From: an uncultured Elusimicrobiales bacterium
GTDB lineage: Bacteria > Elusimicrobiota > Elusimicrobia > Elusimicrobiales > Elusimicrobiaceae
Length of the DNA stretch: 64,000 bases
Direction: 5' to 3'
Assembly: GCA_944324115.1 (NCBI GenBank)
Contig: CALUVB010000001.1
Span: forward strand, 62,001-126,000
The translations under genes and the position numbers were made by a program. Below the pieces are notes generated by a model. That model did no database searches. It was not told the origin of the DNA and saw only the letters and a list, made by a program, of their open reading frames with translations. Of this stretch, positions 43,875 to 52,930 are shown piece after piece. The stretch's first letter is position 1; every line of letters begins with the position of its first letter.

Positions 43875-45170
43875 ATGAAAAACATAGTAGCAGCCGTTAT
43901 GACAGTCTTGTTACCGCTGGCGCTTTGCGCCCAAACCACTGCGGTACCTACACAACCTGGCACCAAGGCTCAGGCCAGACGCCAGCTCAGAGAACTGAAC
44001 GAGCAAATCCGCCATCAAATCTCTGCTCATATGCGCCAAGCAGCCACTCAGGAGCTGTTGGATTTCTTAAAATCTCCGCAAGCCCAGCAAACGGACAAGC
44101 TGCGCAAGCATGTCCGCCGTTTAGTAGCGCAAGGAGCCGATGTGAACGGACAGGATAAAGACGGAAACCGCGTATTTACGTTGGCGTTGCGTACTGGAGA
44201 TGCGGAAACTGTTAAATTTTTGGTACGTCAAGGAATTCAGTTTACCAATTTGGCCTGCCCGTCTGCCGGTGGTGACTATTTGACCGCTTTGGCTCAAAAA
44301 AGCGTTTGTGTTAAAGGAAAAGCCCTGCGTGAACCGTTGCAATTTGAAAATGATGTAGAGTTGGCCAAGTTCTTCCGCGGCCGTTCTGAGTTTGCCGCCC
44401 AGCCCAGTATGAAAGCATTGGCTGAAGCCGTAGACGCGGATAATAAGCCGTTGGCTAAATACTATATTGATTGGTTTGGCGTTAATATTACCCAAAAAGG
44501 CGACAAACGCACAGCTCTGCATGAGTTAGCCAGCCGCGACAATATTATGGGTGTAGTATTCTTGTTGGAACAAGGCGCCAACCCGGTAGCGAAAGATATT
44601 AACGGCAAAACGCCGGCTGATTTGACCAAATCTGCTAAAGTGCGCCAAATCATTAAGTACTTGGGCGGAGAATGGAATGAAAAATTTCCTTTGCACCGCG
44701 CTATCAGAAAAGGCGATATGGAAAAGGCGATGTCCTTGATTTATGCCGGTGCAGACGTAAATGAAGGCTTGTCTTCCGACGGCCGCACCCCGCTGATTGA
44801 AGCCGCGCGTTTTAACCAGAAAGATATGGCCCTGCTGTTAATTAGCAAAGGAGCCGATCTGAATAAAGGCGCCGCCAATGGGTTCTCCCCGCTGCATTTC
44901 ACGGTATTGCAAGGCAAGCTGTCTATGGTGAAACTGCTGGTGGAAAAAGGAGCCGATGTGAACGTGGTTGACGCTGAAGGCAATACGCCTCTGCATTATG
45001 CGGTGAAATTCGGACGCGGCGGCGTCGCCCAGTATTTGAAAAAACATGGCGCCCGCGTGGACATTAAGAACAAAGAAGGTCTTTCCGTAGCTCAAATAGA
45101 ATCGCAAGATGCTATGGAACGTAATCAGGCCTATGCCCAGCAAGTAAAATTGAACTTGCACTACCAGTAA
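43875..45170 (+). CDS. Secreted ankyrin-repeat protein
   Basis: The 431-residue product has a signal peptide (MKNIVAAVMTVLLPLALCAQ), a basic helical stretch, and about seven to eight ankyrin repeats. The clearest are GADVNGQDKDGNRVFTLALR, DKRTALHELASRDNIMGVVF, GRTPLIEAARFNQKDMALLL, GFSPLHFTVLQGKLSMVKLL and GNTPLHYAVKFGRGGVAQYL. It probably acts in the periplasm as a protein-binding scaffold. ATG 43875 follows a GGGGAA site; an in-frame start at 43791 would bury the signal peptide. A terminator follows at 45188. Confidence 0.9.
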   Translation: MKNIVAAVMTVLLPLALCAQTTAVPTQPGTKAQARRQLRELNEQIRHQISAHMRQAATQELLDFLKSPQAQQTDKLRKHVRRLVAQGADVNGQDKDGNRVFTLALRTGDAETVKFLVRQGIQFTNLACPSAGGDYLTALAQKSVCVKGKALREPLQFENDVELAKFFRGRSEFAAQPSMKALAEAVDADNKPLAKYYIDWFGVNITQKGDKRTALHELASRDNIMGVVFLLEQGANPVAKDINGKTPADLTKSAKVRQIIKYLGGEWNEKFPLHRAIRKGDMEKAMSLIYAGADVNEGLSSDGRTPLIEAARFNQKDMALLLISKGADLNKGAANGFSPLHFTVLQGKLSMVKLLVEKGADVNVVDAEGNTPLHYAVKFGRGGVAQYLKKHGARVDIKNKEGLSVAQIESQDAMERNQAYAQQVKLNLHYQ

Positions 45171-45187
45171 CCCCAGCTTTTTTGCTG

Positions 45188-45219
45188 ACCCGCTCTGTAT
45201 AAAACAGAGCGGGTTTTTG
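45188..45219 (+). terminator. Terminator after the ankyrin gene
   Basis: ACCCGCTCTGT (45188-45198) pairs with ACAGAGCGGGT (45204-45214), followed by a T run. Confidence 0.9.
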
Positions 45220-45308
45220 TTTCACCTCATCGGCGGGTAATGGACTGTCATACGAAAAAGTGCCGATAGCCTTTCGGCGCAAAGCATACGATGACGTAAA
45301 AAATCAAG

Positions 45309-45314
45309 TACAAT
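45309..45314 (+). promoter_or_regulatory. -10 element of era, predicted leaderless
   Basis: TACAAT, then ATACAT (6 nt), then ATG. No Shine-Dalgarno sequence is present. Confidence 0.55.
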
Positions 45315-45320
45315 ATACAT

Positions 45321-46235
45321 ATGAGCACACAAACAGAACATTTTCGCAGTGGCTTTGCCGTGTTGGCCGGACTGCCAAATGCGGGGAAGTCCACCCTGTT
45401 AAATGCCTTGGCGGGGGGCTTGCTTTCCGCCGTTACCGACAAACCGCAGACTACCCGCCAAAATATTTTGGCGATTAGTGAAGGACCGCAATATCAAGTG
45501 GTGTTTGTGGATACGCCCGGTTTTTTGAATCCGCGTTATAGATTACAGCAGACAATGCTTTCTTGTGTGGAGCGGGCAGTGGGGGAAGATGCCGATGTGC
45601 TTCTTCTGTTGGTTGATGCGTGTTCATTTGATGAAGCGGCCCATCAAGATTTACTGGAGAAGATTTCCCATGTGTTTTGCCCGGTGTATTTGGTGTTTAC
45701 CAAAACCGATTTGGTAAAAGATCCTGCCGCGTTTGCTGAACTGGAAAAGAAAATCCGCCAAAAATTGCCTTCTGTCAGCCGTGTATTCCGGGTTTGTGCT
45801 CCCCGGGAGCAAGGAGTGGCTGAACTGAAAGAGGCGGTAGCGGAAGCAATGCCTTTGAGCCCGGCTTATTTTCCGCCAGGCCAGTGGACAGACCGATGGG
45901 AACGTTTTTATGCGGCGGAATTTATCCGGGAACAGATCTTTAAACTATATCAAAAGGAAATTCCCTACAGCACCCAAGTGGAAATTGAAAAATTTACCGA
46001 AGATTTGGGAAATAAAAATTATATACGAGCCTTGATCCATGTGGAACGGGAAAGCCAAAAGCCCATTTTAATAGGAAAAGGGGGGGCCGCTATCGCCAAA
46101 CTGCGCCAATGTGCCCAAAAACGCATTGAAGAATTTTTGGGCCGGCCATATCGTTTGGAATTGCAAGTAGTAGTAAGCCCCAATTGGCGCGATGATCCAC
46201 AATTTTTGGAACGTTTCGGATATTTAGAGAAATAA
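45321..46235 (+). CDS. era: GTPase Era
   Basis: Era binds 16S rRNA and assists 30S assembly. The 304-residue product has G1 GLPNAGKSTLLNAL, the switch I region KPQTTRQNIL, G3 DTPGF and G4 TKTD. The C-terminal KH domain contains the block GKGGAAIAKLRQCAQKRIEE. Length is standard. It is transcribed alone from a predicted leaderless promoter, and the hairpin terminator overlaps its stop codon. Confidence 0.96.
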   Translation: MSTQTEHFRSGFAVLAGLPNAGKSTLLNALAGGLLSAVTDKPQTTRQNILAISEGPQYQVVFVDTPGFLNPRYRLQQTMLSCVERAVGEDADVLLLLVDACSFDEAAHQDLLEKISHVFCPVYLVFTKTDLVKDPAAFAELEKKIRQKLPSVSRVFRVCAPREQGVAELKEAVAEAMPLSPAYFPPGQWTDRWERFYAAEFIREQIFKLYQKEIPYSTQVEIEKFTEDLGNKNYIRALIHVERESQKPILIGKGGAAIAKLRQCAQKRIEEFLGRPYRLELQVVVSPNWRDDPQFLERFGYLEK

Positions 46236-46262
46236 AACCCCGCTTAAAAGCGGGGTTTTTTC
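46234..46262 (+). terminator. Terminator overlapping the era stop codon
   Basis: AAAACCCCGCTT (46234-46245) pairs with AAGCGGGGTTTT (46248-46259), followed by more T. Confidence 0.92.
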
Positions 46263-46552
46263 TGTTTAAATTCTTTTTGGTAGAGAGTTGGGAAAGGCGA
46301 GGACAGGCGTTGCTATAAGCAATTCGGCTAATTGGGGTGTTTCCCGGCGATGTGAACCGTGATAAAAAGGGAATTGTTGCTGTGAAACCGCCGAAAGTCT
46401 GTGCAGAATTTGACTTTGCTCAGACTGTATATGCTGTGTGAGAAGCTCTCCGTTATATGAGAAAGTTTTTTGGCTAGCGGTGAGAGGACATAAGATAAAA
46501 TTTGCCGCTCTCTATAAGCTGGCGGCGGGCTGTATGGGGGCGGATAATTTGC
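46263..46552. other. Non-coding spacer before smpB
   Basis: About 290 nt. Because it adjoins smpB I looked for tmRNA; no tRNA-like ends or ANDENYA-type tag frame were seen. No gene can be supported. Confidence 0.5.
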
Positions 46553-46558
46553 TATCAT
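46553..46558 (+). promoter_or_regulatory. -10 element of smpB, predicted leaderless
   Basis: TATCAT, then ATACCC (6 nt), then ATG 46565. No ribosome-binding site is present. Confidence 0.5.
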
Positions 46559-46564
46559 ATACCC

Positions 46565-47035
46565 ATGACGAAAAAAGAAGGCATTTTAGTCGTGTGCAGC
46601 AACCGCAAAGCCTATCACGATTATTTTATTTTGGAGACCTTTGAGGCGGGGATTTCTTTATTGGGGCCGGAAGTAAAATCTGTGCGGCAAAAAGAAGTCA
46701 GCTTGGAAGGGACTTTTGTGCGGGTGGAAAATGGGCAAGCTTCCATTCTTAATATGTATGTTAAACCCTATAAATTTAATTCTTTGTCTGAACCGGATCC
46801 CACTCGTTCCCGCCAGTTGCTGTTAAATAAACGTGAAATACGCAAGCTTTATGCCGGTGCAGAAATTAAAGGGCAAACATTGGTGCCTTTGGAAATTTAT
46901 TTCAAAAATGGGTGGGCCAAAGTCAAAGTGGCTTTGGCGAAAGGGAAACATTTGTATGATAAGCGGGAGAGTTTAAAAAAGAAAGATTTAAACCGCGAAA
47001 TGGAGAAGGGATTTAAAAATTCTATTCGTTTTTAA
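46565..47035 (+). CDS. smpB: SsrA-binding protein SmpB
   Basis: SmpB delivers tmRNA to stalled ribosomes. The 156-residue product shows NRKAYHDYFILETFEAGISL, GPEVKSVRQKEVSLEGTFV, RSRQLLLNKREIRKL and the C-terminal basic tail GKHLYDKRESLKKKDLNREM. ATG 46565 is preferred over an in-frame upstream codon at 46502. It marks the start of the family core and fits the promoter spacing. pyrR follows 21 nt later. Confidence 0.96.
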   Translation: MTKKEGILVVCSNRKAYHDYFILETFEAGISLLGPEVKSVRQKEVSLEGTFVRVENGQASILNMYVKPYKFNSLSEPDPTRSRQLLLNKREIRKLYAGAEIKGQTLVPLEIYFKNGWAKVKVALAKGKHLYDKRESLKKKDLNREMEKGFKNSIRF

Positions 47036-47056
47036 AAGGAAACGGGGAGGAGCGCC

Positions 47057-47602
47057 ATGGAAAAGATGATTGCCACAGAGGCTGATGTGGCAGAATTGTT
47101 AAATAAATTGGCCAGAGAAATAGTCCAAAAATATCCGAATACAGCTGCCTATTGTTTGATAGGTATCAAAACACGCGGGGCCCATATTGCCCGGCGCTTG
47201 CAGGCGCGTATTGAAAAGCTGACAGGTTCTTTGCCGCAGCTGGCTGAGCTGGATATTTCTTTTTACCGAGACGATTTGACCCTAGTAGCCCAAGACCCGC
47301 TACTTAAAACGACTTCGTTGGGGGTGGATATTAATGGAAAAACGGTGGTTTTAACAGATGATGTGTTATACTCCGGGCGGACTGTGCTGTGTGCCTTGAA
47401 TGCGCTGGCTTCTTTTGGCCACGCTCAAAAAATAGAATTTTTGACTTTGGTGGACCGCGGGCATCACTGTCTGCCGTTGTGCGCTGATTTTGTGGGTATG
47501 AATGTCGTGACGGCGGCGGAAGATATTATCCATGTGCATTTGAAAGAAAAAGACGGCGATGATTGTATTATGCATAACATCGGCGGCCAGCTTGCCCATT
47601 AG
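47057..47602 (+). CDS. pyrR: PyrR-type uracil phosphoribosyltransferase / pyrimidine regulator
   Basis: The 181-residue phosphoribosyltransferase has IGIKTRGAHIARRL, the SFYRDDLT loop typical of PyrR, the PRPP site VLTDDVLYSGRTV, and LVDRGHHCLP. PyrR proteins bind pyr mRNA leaders and convert uracil to UMP. No pyrimidine biosynthesis gene or attenuator lies next to it here; smpB is directly upstream. A GGGGAGGAG site precedes the ATG. Confidence 0.92.
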   Translation: MEKMIATEADVAELLNKLAREIVQKYPNTAAYCLIGIKTRGAHIARRLQARIEKLTGSLPQLAELDISFYRDDLTLVAQDPLLKTTSLGVDINGKTVVLTDDVLYSGRTVLCALNALASFGHAQKIEFLTLVDRGHHCLPLCADFVGMNVVTAAEDIIHVHLKEKDGDDCIMHNIGGQLAH

Positions 47603-47765
47603 ACGCAGACGGATAATATAGAACCTGCCGGGAGAACCAGACTCTTGGGCGTGCCGTGCCCACACAGCCGACAAACAAACACCTATTCTGCCGTGTTTGT
47701 CTGCCGACGGGGAAACAGGGCTCCTTGCAAAAGCCGGTACAATTTTCTAAAATATATCCTGTGAT

Positions 47766-47848
47766 GGGCGGGTGGCGGAATGGCAGACGCGCACGGCTCA
47801 GGACCGTGTGGACGAAAGTCCTTAAGGGTTCAACTCCCTTTCCGCCCA
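47766..47848 (+). tRNA. tRNA-Leu (anticodon CAG)
   Basis: A class II tRNA with a long variable arm. The acceptor GGGCGGG pairs with TCCGCCC (one G-T pair). The D-arm is TGGCGGAATGGCAGACGC. The anticodon stem CACGG/CCGTG encloses loop CTCAGGA. The variable arm is TGGACGAAAGTCC, the T-arm is AAGGGTTCAACTCCCTT, and the discriminator is A. CCA is not encoded. A T-rich run follows, and ftsQ starts 24 nt downstream. Confidence 0.95.
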
Positions 47849-47872
47849 TTTTTTCTTTCTTAGGTCTGCGGC

Positions 47873-48694
47873 ATGAAAAAGTATGATTACTATCGTCCTT
47901 CGGCTTCTTCTTTAGGCCGGAAGAAAAAGGTCCGCCGGACTTCTACAGTTACTTTCCTAAAACCATTTGTTTTTTTCTTACTTTTCGTAGGATTATGCTT
48001 TGCCGCATATGTGGGCGCTTCCAAAGCCTATGCGGCTTTCTCTGCTTCCAGACTGGGGAAATGGCAACCTGAAGAAGCCGTGATTAGCGGTGTAGAGGGT
48101 GTTTTGGCCAAAGAGTTGCAACAGGCGGCGGACAAAAAAATAAAAAAACCGTTTTCCGTTTCAGATTCCGTATCTTTTCAAGCGGAGTTGGCAAAAGCGT
48201 ATCCCCAGCTGCAGCATGTTGCGGTAAAAAGGGGGCTGCTGTCCGGAAAACTGAAAGTAAACGTCTCACGCAGAGAGCCGGTGGCTAAATTTTTGTTGCC
48301 TAATGGCAATATTCGTTTTATTGATTCGGACAGCACAGTCTATACGGATCCCTATCCCGATCCGCTGGCGGAAGTGCCTTTTGTAGAGCTGGAAGGAAAT
48401 ATCCCGCAGAAGCTGGGGGGAGAATTTGTAGATTTGGTGCAGAGTGCCTTAAAACTAAAAGACCAGCTGGATTTCGCTTTTTTACGTTTCAATACGGACA
48501 AAGACACGGTACGGCTTTATTTGCCTGACGAAAGCGTGATAGATTTCGGTCCTGCTCAAAATTTGCGTGCCAAAGCCCGCCGCGCCGCCCAAATAGAGGC
48601 TTTGGCGGATAAACAGGGCCTTGGGCGGCCGCATGAACTCAATTTTGCTTATTTTGATGACGGCAAAGTTTTTTTGAGACAGATACGCAATTAA
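47873..48694 (+). CDS. ftsQ: Cell division protein FtsQ/DivIB
   Basis: The 273-residue protein has a basic cytoplasmic start, one membrane helix (PFVFFLLFVGLCFAAYVGA), a POTRA-like domain and a FtsQ beta-domain. The latter contains the VAVKRGLLSGKLKVNVSRRE PVA-type pattern and a late FLRFNTDKDTVRLYLP segment. FtsQ bridges early and late divisome proteins. It is identified by the combination of this topology with ftsA and ftsZ directly downstream. No murB, murC or ddl gene is attached. Confidence 0.88.
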   Translation: MKKYDYYRPSASSLGRKKKVRRTSTVTFLKPFVFFLLFVGLCFAAYVGASKAYAAFSASRLGKWQPEEAVISGVEGVLAKELQQAADKKIKKPFSVSDSVSFQAELAKAYPQLQHVAVKRGLLSGKLKVNVSRREPVAKFLLPNGNIRFIDSDSTVYTDPYPDPLAEVPFVELEGNIPQKLGGEFVDLVQSALKLKDQLDFAFLRFNTDKDTVRLYLPDESVIDFGPAQNLRAKARRAAQIEALADKQGLGRPHELNFAYFDDGKVFLRQIRN

Positions 48695-48736
48695 TTTTTA
48701 TAATATACATAAAAGACTGGTTAATGCAGGTGATTT

Positions 48737-49987
48737 ATGGCTAAAACGAACATTATTGCGGGGCTGGATGTGGGCAGCTCTAAGTTGACGGCGGTTGCCG
48801 CAGCTCATGATTTTGAAACAAATACATTGCAGATTTTGGCAGGCCGCAGCATACCCTGTAAGGGCGTGCGCGGGGGAGTGGTATCCGATATACGGGAGAC
48901 TTCCACCGCAGTTACGCAGCTGTTGGGCGGCTTGGAACGGGAACTCAATAAAGACATAGGCAGTCTATTCGTCGGCGTGCGCGGCGCGCATTTGGAGTCG
49001 TTTTGCAACCACGGCACTTATAATATTTCCCGCATGGATAAAGAAATTACCCAAGCGGATATGGAATTGGCGGTGGAAAATGCAAAAGCGATGCCGATGA
49101 AAAACGAGAATGAAATCGTTAATGTCATTACGCAGGGGTTTGCTATCAATAAACTGCGCGGTATCAGCAATCCCGAAGGAATGGAAGGTTCTTTGCTGGA
49201 AGTGGACGTGCATATTACCACCGGCTCCACCACCCATTTAAACAATTTGACAAAAGCCATACAGCGGCCGGGTTATAAAATTGACGGCACGTTTTATGGC
49301 CTAGTGCCGCTGGGCGATTGCGTGTTGAGCCAAGAAGAAAAAGATATTGGTGCCATGGTGGTGGATTTGGGCGGAGAGACGATGTCTGTGGGAATTTATA
49401 TCGGCGGCGTACTGAAATTTTCCAGAGATATTCCCTATGGGTGTGATTTAATCACCAGCGATTTGTCCCGCTTATTGCATACGTCGCGTCCTAATGCCAA
49501 AGAAATTAAAGAAAAATATGGCGTGGCGTTCCCGACGTTTTTAGATGAAGAAGGGGAAATCCCGGTGCCGTCTTTAGATGGGCGCAGCACCCATAATATT
49601 AAAAAAAGCTATATTTTAGATATTATCCAGCCACGGGTGGAAGAACTTTTTGAACAAATACAACATTGTGTGGCCACTTCGGGATATAAAAATTTTCCCG
49701 TAGTGGGTGTGTTGACTGGCGGCGGCAGCCAAATGCCGGGTATGACGGATCAGGCCGTTAATATTTTGGGACTTAAAGAAGTGCGCTGCGGCGTGGTGCA
49801 GCGGGATTTGGTAACAGCAGCTGATGAATTTTTTGACCCGGTGTATAGTACGGCGATGTCCTTGGCTATTTATGCCTCGGAAAATACGGGTTATGAGGAA
49901 TACAGCCGCAGCGGATATGACAAAGGCGGCTCCTTCTTTAGCAAAATAGGCCGTATGTTGAAAGGAATAGACATTTTTGGCGGCTAA
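48737..49987 (+). CDS. ftsA: Cell division protein FtsA
   Basis: FtsA is the actin-like membrane tether of FtsZ. The 416-residue product has IAGLDVGSSKLTAVAA (phosphate 1), GGVVSDI, the 1C domain, VVDLGGETMSVGIY (phosphate 2), GVLTGGGSQMPGM (adenosine motif) and a C-terminal amphipathic helix (FFSKIGRMLKGIDIFGG). A TATAAT near 48699 suggests an extra promoter after ftsQ. Confidence 0.95.
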   Translation: MAKTNIIAGLDVGSSKLTAVAAAHDFETNTLQILAGRSIPCKGVRGGVVSDIRETSTAVTQLLGGLERELNKDIGSLFVGVRGAHLESFCNHGTYNISRMDKEITQADMELAVENAKAMPMKNENEIVNVITQGFAINKLRGISNPEGMEGSLLEVDVHITTGSTTHLNNLTKAIQRPGYKIDGTFYGLVPLGDCVLSQEEKDIGAMVVDLGGETMSVGIYIGGVLKFSRDIPYGCDLITSDLSRLLHTSRPNAKEIKEKYGVAFPTFLDEEGEIPVPSLDGRSTHNIKKSYILDIIQPRVEELFEQIQHCVATSGYKNFPVVGVLTGGGSQMPGMTDQAVNILGLKEVRCGVVQRDLVTAADEFFDPVYSTAMSLAIYASENTGYEEYSRSGYDKGGSFFSKIGRMLKGIDIFGG

Positions 49988-50003
49988 GACCCCGGGAGAG
50001 CGT

Positions 50004-51155
50004 ATGAGTGATTTGTTTGTGCCGGCTGATTTGTTTGAAACGAAAAAGGCCAAAATTAAAGTAATCGGTGTAGGCGGCGGTGGTGGAAACGCCATCAACC
50101 ATATGGTTAGCGCCGGACTGAAAGATATTGATTTCATTGCCGTGAATACTGATGCACAGGATTTGCGGCGCAACAAAGCCCCTTATTTGGTGCAGGTGGG
50201 GGAAAAAATTACCAAAGGATTAGGCGTTGGCGGAGACCCGGAAAAGGGCCGTCTGGCGGCGGAAGAATCTAAAGAAAAGTTAAAGCTGATTATCGGCCAA
50301 AGCGATTTGCTTTTCATTACGGCCGGCATGGGGGGCGGCACTGGTACCGGCGTAGCTCCATATTTGGCCAAACTGGCCAAAGAGCTTTATAAAGACGAAT
50401 TGTTGGTCATAGGCGTAGTAACCCGGCCTTTTAATTTTGAGGGATACGTGCGTGAAAAGCAAGCCGATGAAGGCATTAAGGAAATGCAGAAGTATGTGGA
50501 TTCCATGATTATTGTGCCGAACGAAAAACTCTTCGCCAATATTGACCCGGAAACATCTTCCAAAGATGCTTTTAAAATGGTAGATGAAGTGCTGCTCCAG
50601 GCGGTTAAAGGGATAGCGGAAGTTATTACCAAACCTGGGGAAATGAATATTGATTTTAATGATATACGCAAGGTGATGTGTAATTCGCACAAGTCGCTTA
50701 TCGGTATCGGAGAAGCCAGCGGCCCGGGAAGGCATTTGGCGGCGGTAAAGAAAGCCATTTCTTCTCCGCTGTTGGAGAATGCGGATATTCGTGGAGCAAA
50801 AGGATTTATCGTACACTTTTTGGCAGATGAGAACTTAACGCTGATGGAACAAGGCGAAGTGATGAATTTAATCCGTCAGTATGCCAGCAATGACTCCATT
50901 GTCATGTTTGGCCATTCTTATGACAGCAGCTTGAACGGTATGTTTAAAGTGACTGTTATTGCCACCGGCTTCAGCCCAGAAAAGGCCAATGTGTTTAATG
51001 CGCGCCGGCCGATAGAATCGCCGGTGACGGAGCCGTATGATTTGAAGAAAAATGTATTTGCTACATTTGATGAGTTGAAAGCGCCGGAAGAGCCGGAAGA
51101 CAGCATGCTCATTCCTGCTTTTTTACGCCGCAAAAAAACGGCAAAAACCCGTTAA
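50004..51155 (+). CDS. ftsZ: Cell division protein FtsZ
   Basis: FtsZ is the tubulin-like GTPase of the division ring. The 383-residue product has IKVIGVGGGGGNAINHM, NTDAQDL, the tubulin signature AGMGGGTGTGVAP, the T7 loop DFNDIRKVM and a C-terminal tail ending in the FtsA/ZipA-binding peptide LIPAFLRRK. The start is ATG 50004 with GGGAGAG upstream; an in-frame TTG at 49977 is rejected because it lies inside ftsA. It is followed 9 nt later by pilT. Confidence 0.97.
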   Translation: MSDLFVPADLFETKKAKIKVIGVGGGGGNAINHMVSAGLKDIDFIAVNTDAQDLRRNKAPYLVQVGEKITKGLGVGGDPEKGRLAAEESKEKLKLIIGQSDLLFITAGMGGGTGTGVAPYLAKLAKELYKDELLVIGVVTRPFNFEGYVREKQADEGIKEMQKYVDSMIIVPNEKLFANIDPETSSKDAFKMVDEVLLQAVKGIAEVITKPGEMNIDFNDIRKVMCNSHKSLIGIGEASGPGRHLAAVKKAISSPLLENADIRGAKGFIVHFLADENLTLMEQGEVMNLIRQYASNDSIVMFGHSYDSSLNGMFKVTVIATGFSPEKANVFNARRPIESPVTEPYDLKKNVFATFDELKAPEEPEDSMLIPAFLRRKKTAKTR

Positions 51156-51164
51156 GGAGGGAGT

Positions 51165-52250
51165 ATGGCGGTAGGATTGCAAAGTTTGCTTAGAACAGTG
51201 GTGGACAACAAGGCCAGCGGCCTGCATATCCGCGGTAATTCTAATGCGTATGTGCGTTTGAACGGCAAGATTAAACCGATTGACGATTCCTTTGTCTCTA
51301 ACGAAGAAGCCAAAAAGATGGCGTATGCGTGTATGGGAGAGCGCGAACGCAAAATTTTTGAGCAATACAGTACGGTGGACTTTTCATTAGATGCCAAATC
51401 TTACGGCCGTTTCCGTTTTAACGTGTTCCGCCAGTCAGCCAAAGTGGCGATGGCTATCCGTCATATTCCGCTGAAAATTCCTTCTTTTAAAGATTTAAAC
51501 CTGCCGGAAGAAGTGCTTAAGAAAATAGCAGACAATCGCCGTGGGCTAATCATTGTAACCGGTATGACCGGTTCGGGGAAAACGTCTACCTTGGCGGCGA
51601 TGATGGATTATATTAACCGCACGCGCAACGGACATATTTTAACCATAGAAGACCCCATAGAGTTTATTCATACGGAAAATCAGTGTATTATCAGCCAGCT
51701 GGAGCTGGGGGTGGATACGCCTTCTTATACCGGGGCGTTGCGTGCGGCTATGCGTCAAGACCCAGATGTGATTATGATAGGCGAACTGCGCGATGCAGAA
51801 GTCATGAAAGCCGCCATTGCCGCAGCGGAAACAGGCCAGTTGGTGCTTTCCACTATGCACACGGTTAACGTGACGCAGACTTTGTCGCGTTTGACGGAAG
51901 CTTTTCCTATTGAACAGCACCAGCAGGTGCGTTTGCAGCTTTCCGAATTGACCAAAGGTATTATCTGCCAACGTTTGTTGCCTACTATTAAACCGGGTAT
52001 GATACCGGCATTGGAAATTATGGTCAGTACGCCGCAAGTGCGCAAACTGATTTTGGAAAACCGCTCCAGCGATTTATATAAAGCCTTGCAGACCGGTGAT
52101 TATTACGGAATGAATACCTTTGACCAGTCTTTGGCTGCGCTGTACAAGGAAAATAAAGTGGATATGGAGCAAATTATGGCGGCTGCCTCCAGCCCGGATT
52201 CTTTGATGATGGCTATTCGGGGCGTTACGGACAGCTTGGAGGACTCGTGA
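51165..52250 (+). CDS. pilT: Twitching motility ATPase PilT
   Basis: PilT is the retraction motor of type IV pili. The 361-residue product has an N-terminal PAS-like domain, Walker A VTGMTGSGKTSTLAAM, the Asp box TIEDPIEFIH, Walker B DPDVIMIGELRDAE and the His box LVLSTMHTVN. In the retraction-critical AIRNLIRE region this protein instead reads ALQTGDYYGMNTFDQSL. Its placement inside the division operon (9 nt after ftsZ, 4-nt overlap with cmk) is unusual, since pilT normally stands with pilus genes. Confidence 0.92.
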   Translation: MAVGLQSLLRTVVDNKASGLHIRGNSNAYVRLNGKIKPIDDSFVSNEEAKKMAYACMGERERKIFEQYSTVDFSLDAKSYGRFRFNVFRQSAKVAMAIRHIPLKIPSFKDLNLPEEVLKKIADNRRGLIIVTGMTGSGKTSTLAAMMDYINRTRNGHILTIEDPIEFIHTENQCIISQLELGVDTPSYTGALRAAMRQDPDVIMIGELRDAEVMKAAIAAAETGQLVLSTMHTVNVTQTLSRLTEAFPIEQHQQVRLQLSELTKGIICQRLLPTIKPGMIPALEIMVSTPQVRKLILENRSSDLYKALQTGDYYGMNTFDQSLAALYKENKVDMEQIMAAASSPDSLMMAIRGVTDSLEDS

Positions 52251-52930
52251 GCCGCTTAAAAGGATTAGTTGTTGCCATAGACGGAACCGCGGGAACGGGA
52301 AAATCTTCCGTAGGGCGTGCTGTGGCGCAGCAGTTGGGCTATGGCTTTTTGAGCACGGGCGGTTTATACCGTGCACTGGCCTATCATGTATTTGCCCAAC
52401 ATGTTGATGCGGCGGACTCGCAGGCTGTGCTGTCAGTGGCTAAGCGGTTGGATTTCGTTTTTGAAAGACAGCCAGACGCCACACTGAAGATGTGGGTCAA
52501 CGGCGAATATTTGGGCAATAAACTAAACCTAGATGAAGTGGCGCAAACAGCCAGCAAAGCTTCCACTCACGCTGCGGCCCGCGCGGTGCTGACCGAGAAA
52601 ATGCGTCAAGCCGGCAAAGACGGAGGCATCATTTTGGAAGGGCGGGATATCGGTACGGTGGTTTTTCCCGATGCGGAAGTGAAGATTTATTTGACTGCCG
52701 CCCCTGAAGTACGTGCGGACCGCCGCGTCAAGCAGCTGCAGGCACAGGGCGTAGCAGCCGATTACGGGCAGATTTTGGCCTCTATTAAAGAGCGCGACTT
52801 GCGTGATAGTACCCGTGCGGCCTCTCCATTAAAGCCGGCACCAGACGCGGTGCAGATAGATACTTCCCATATGAATATGCAGCAGGTTATAGACGCCGTG
52901 ATAAAGGAAATTAACAAGTATGCTGCTTAA
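52247..52930 (+). CDS. cmk: Cytidylate kinase
   Basis: Cmk phosphorylates CMP and dCMP. The 227-residue product has the P-loop IDGTAGTGKSSVGRAVA, FLSTGGLYRALA, GRDIGTVVFPDAEVKIYLTA and RDLRDSTRAASPLKPA. It starts with GTG overlapping the pilT stop (GTGA) after GGAGG. The order cmk-plsC-rpsA is a common bacterial arrangement. Confidence 0.95.
   Translation: MSRLKGLVVAIDGTAGTGKSSVGRAVAQQLGYGFLSTGGLYRALAYHVFAQHVDAADSQAVLSVAKRLDFVFERQPDATLKMWVNGEYLGNKLNLDEVAQTASKASTHAAARAVLTEKMRQAGKDGGIILEGRDIGTVVFPDAEVKIYLTAAPEVRADRRVKQLQAQGVAADYGQILASIKERDLRDSTRAASPLKPAPDAVQIDTSHMNMQQVIDAVIKEINKYAA

Noticed and set aside
46263-46552. Possible tmRNA next to smpB
   Set aside because: No tRNA-like 5' and 3' ends and no tag-peptide frame were found in the spacer.
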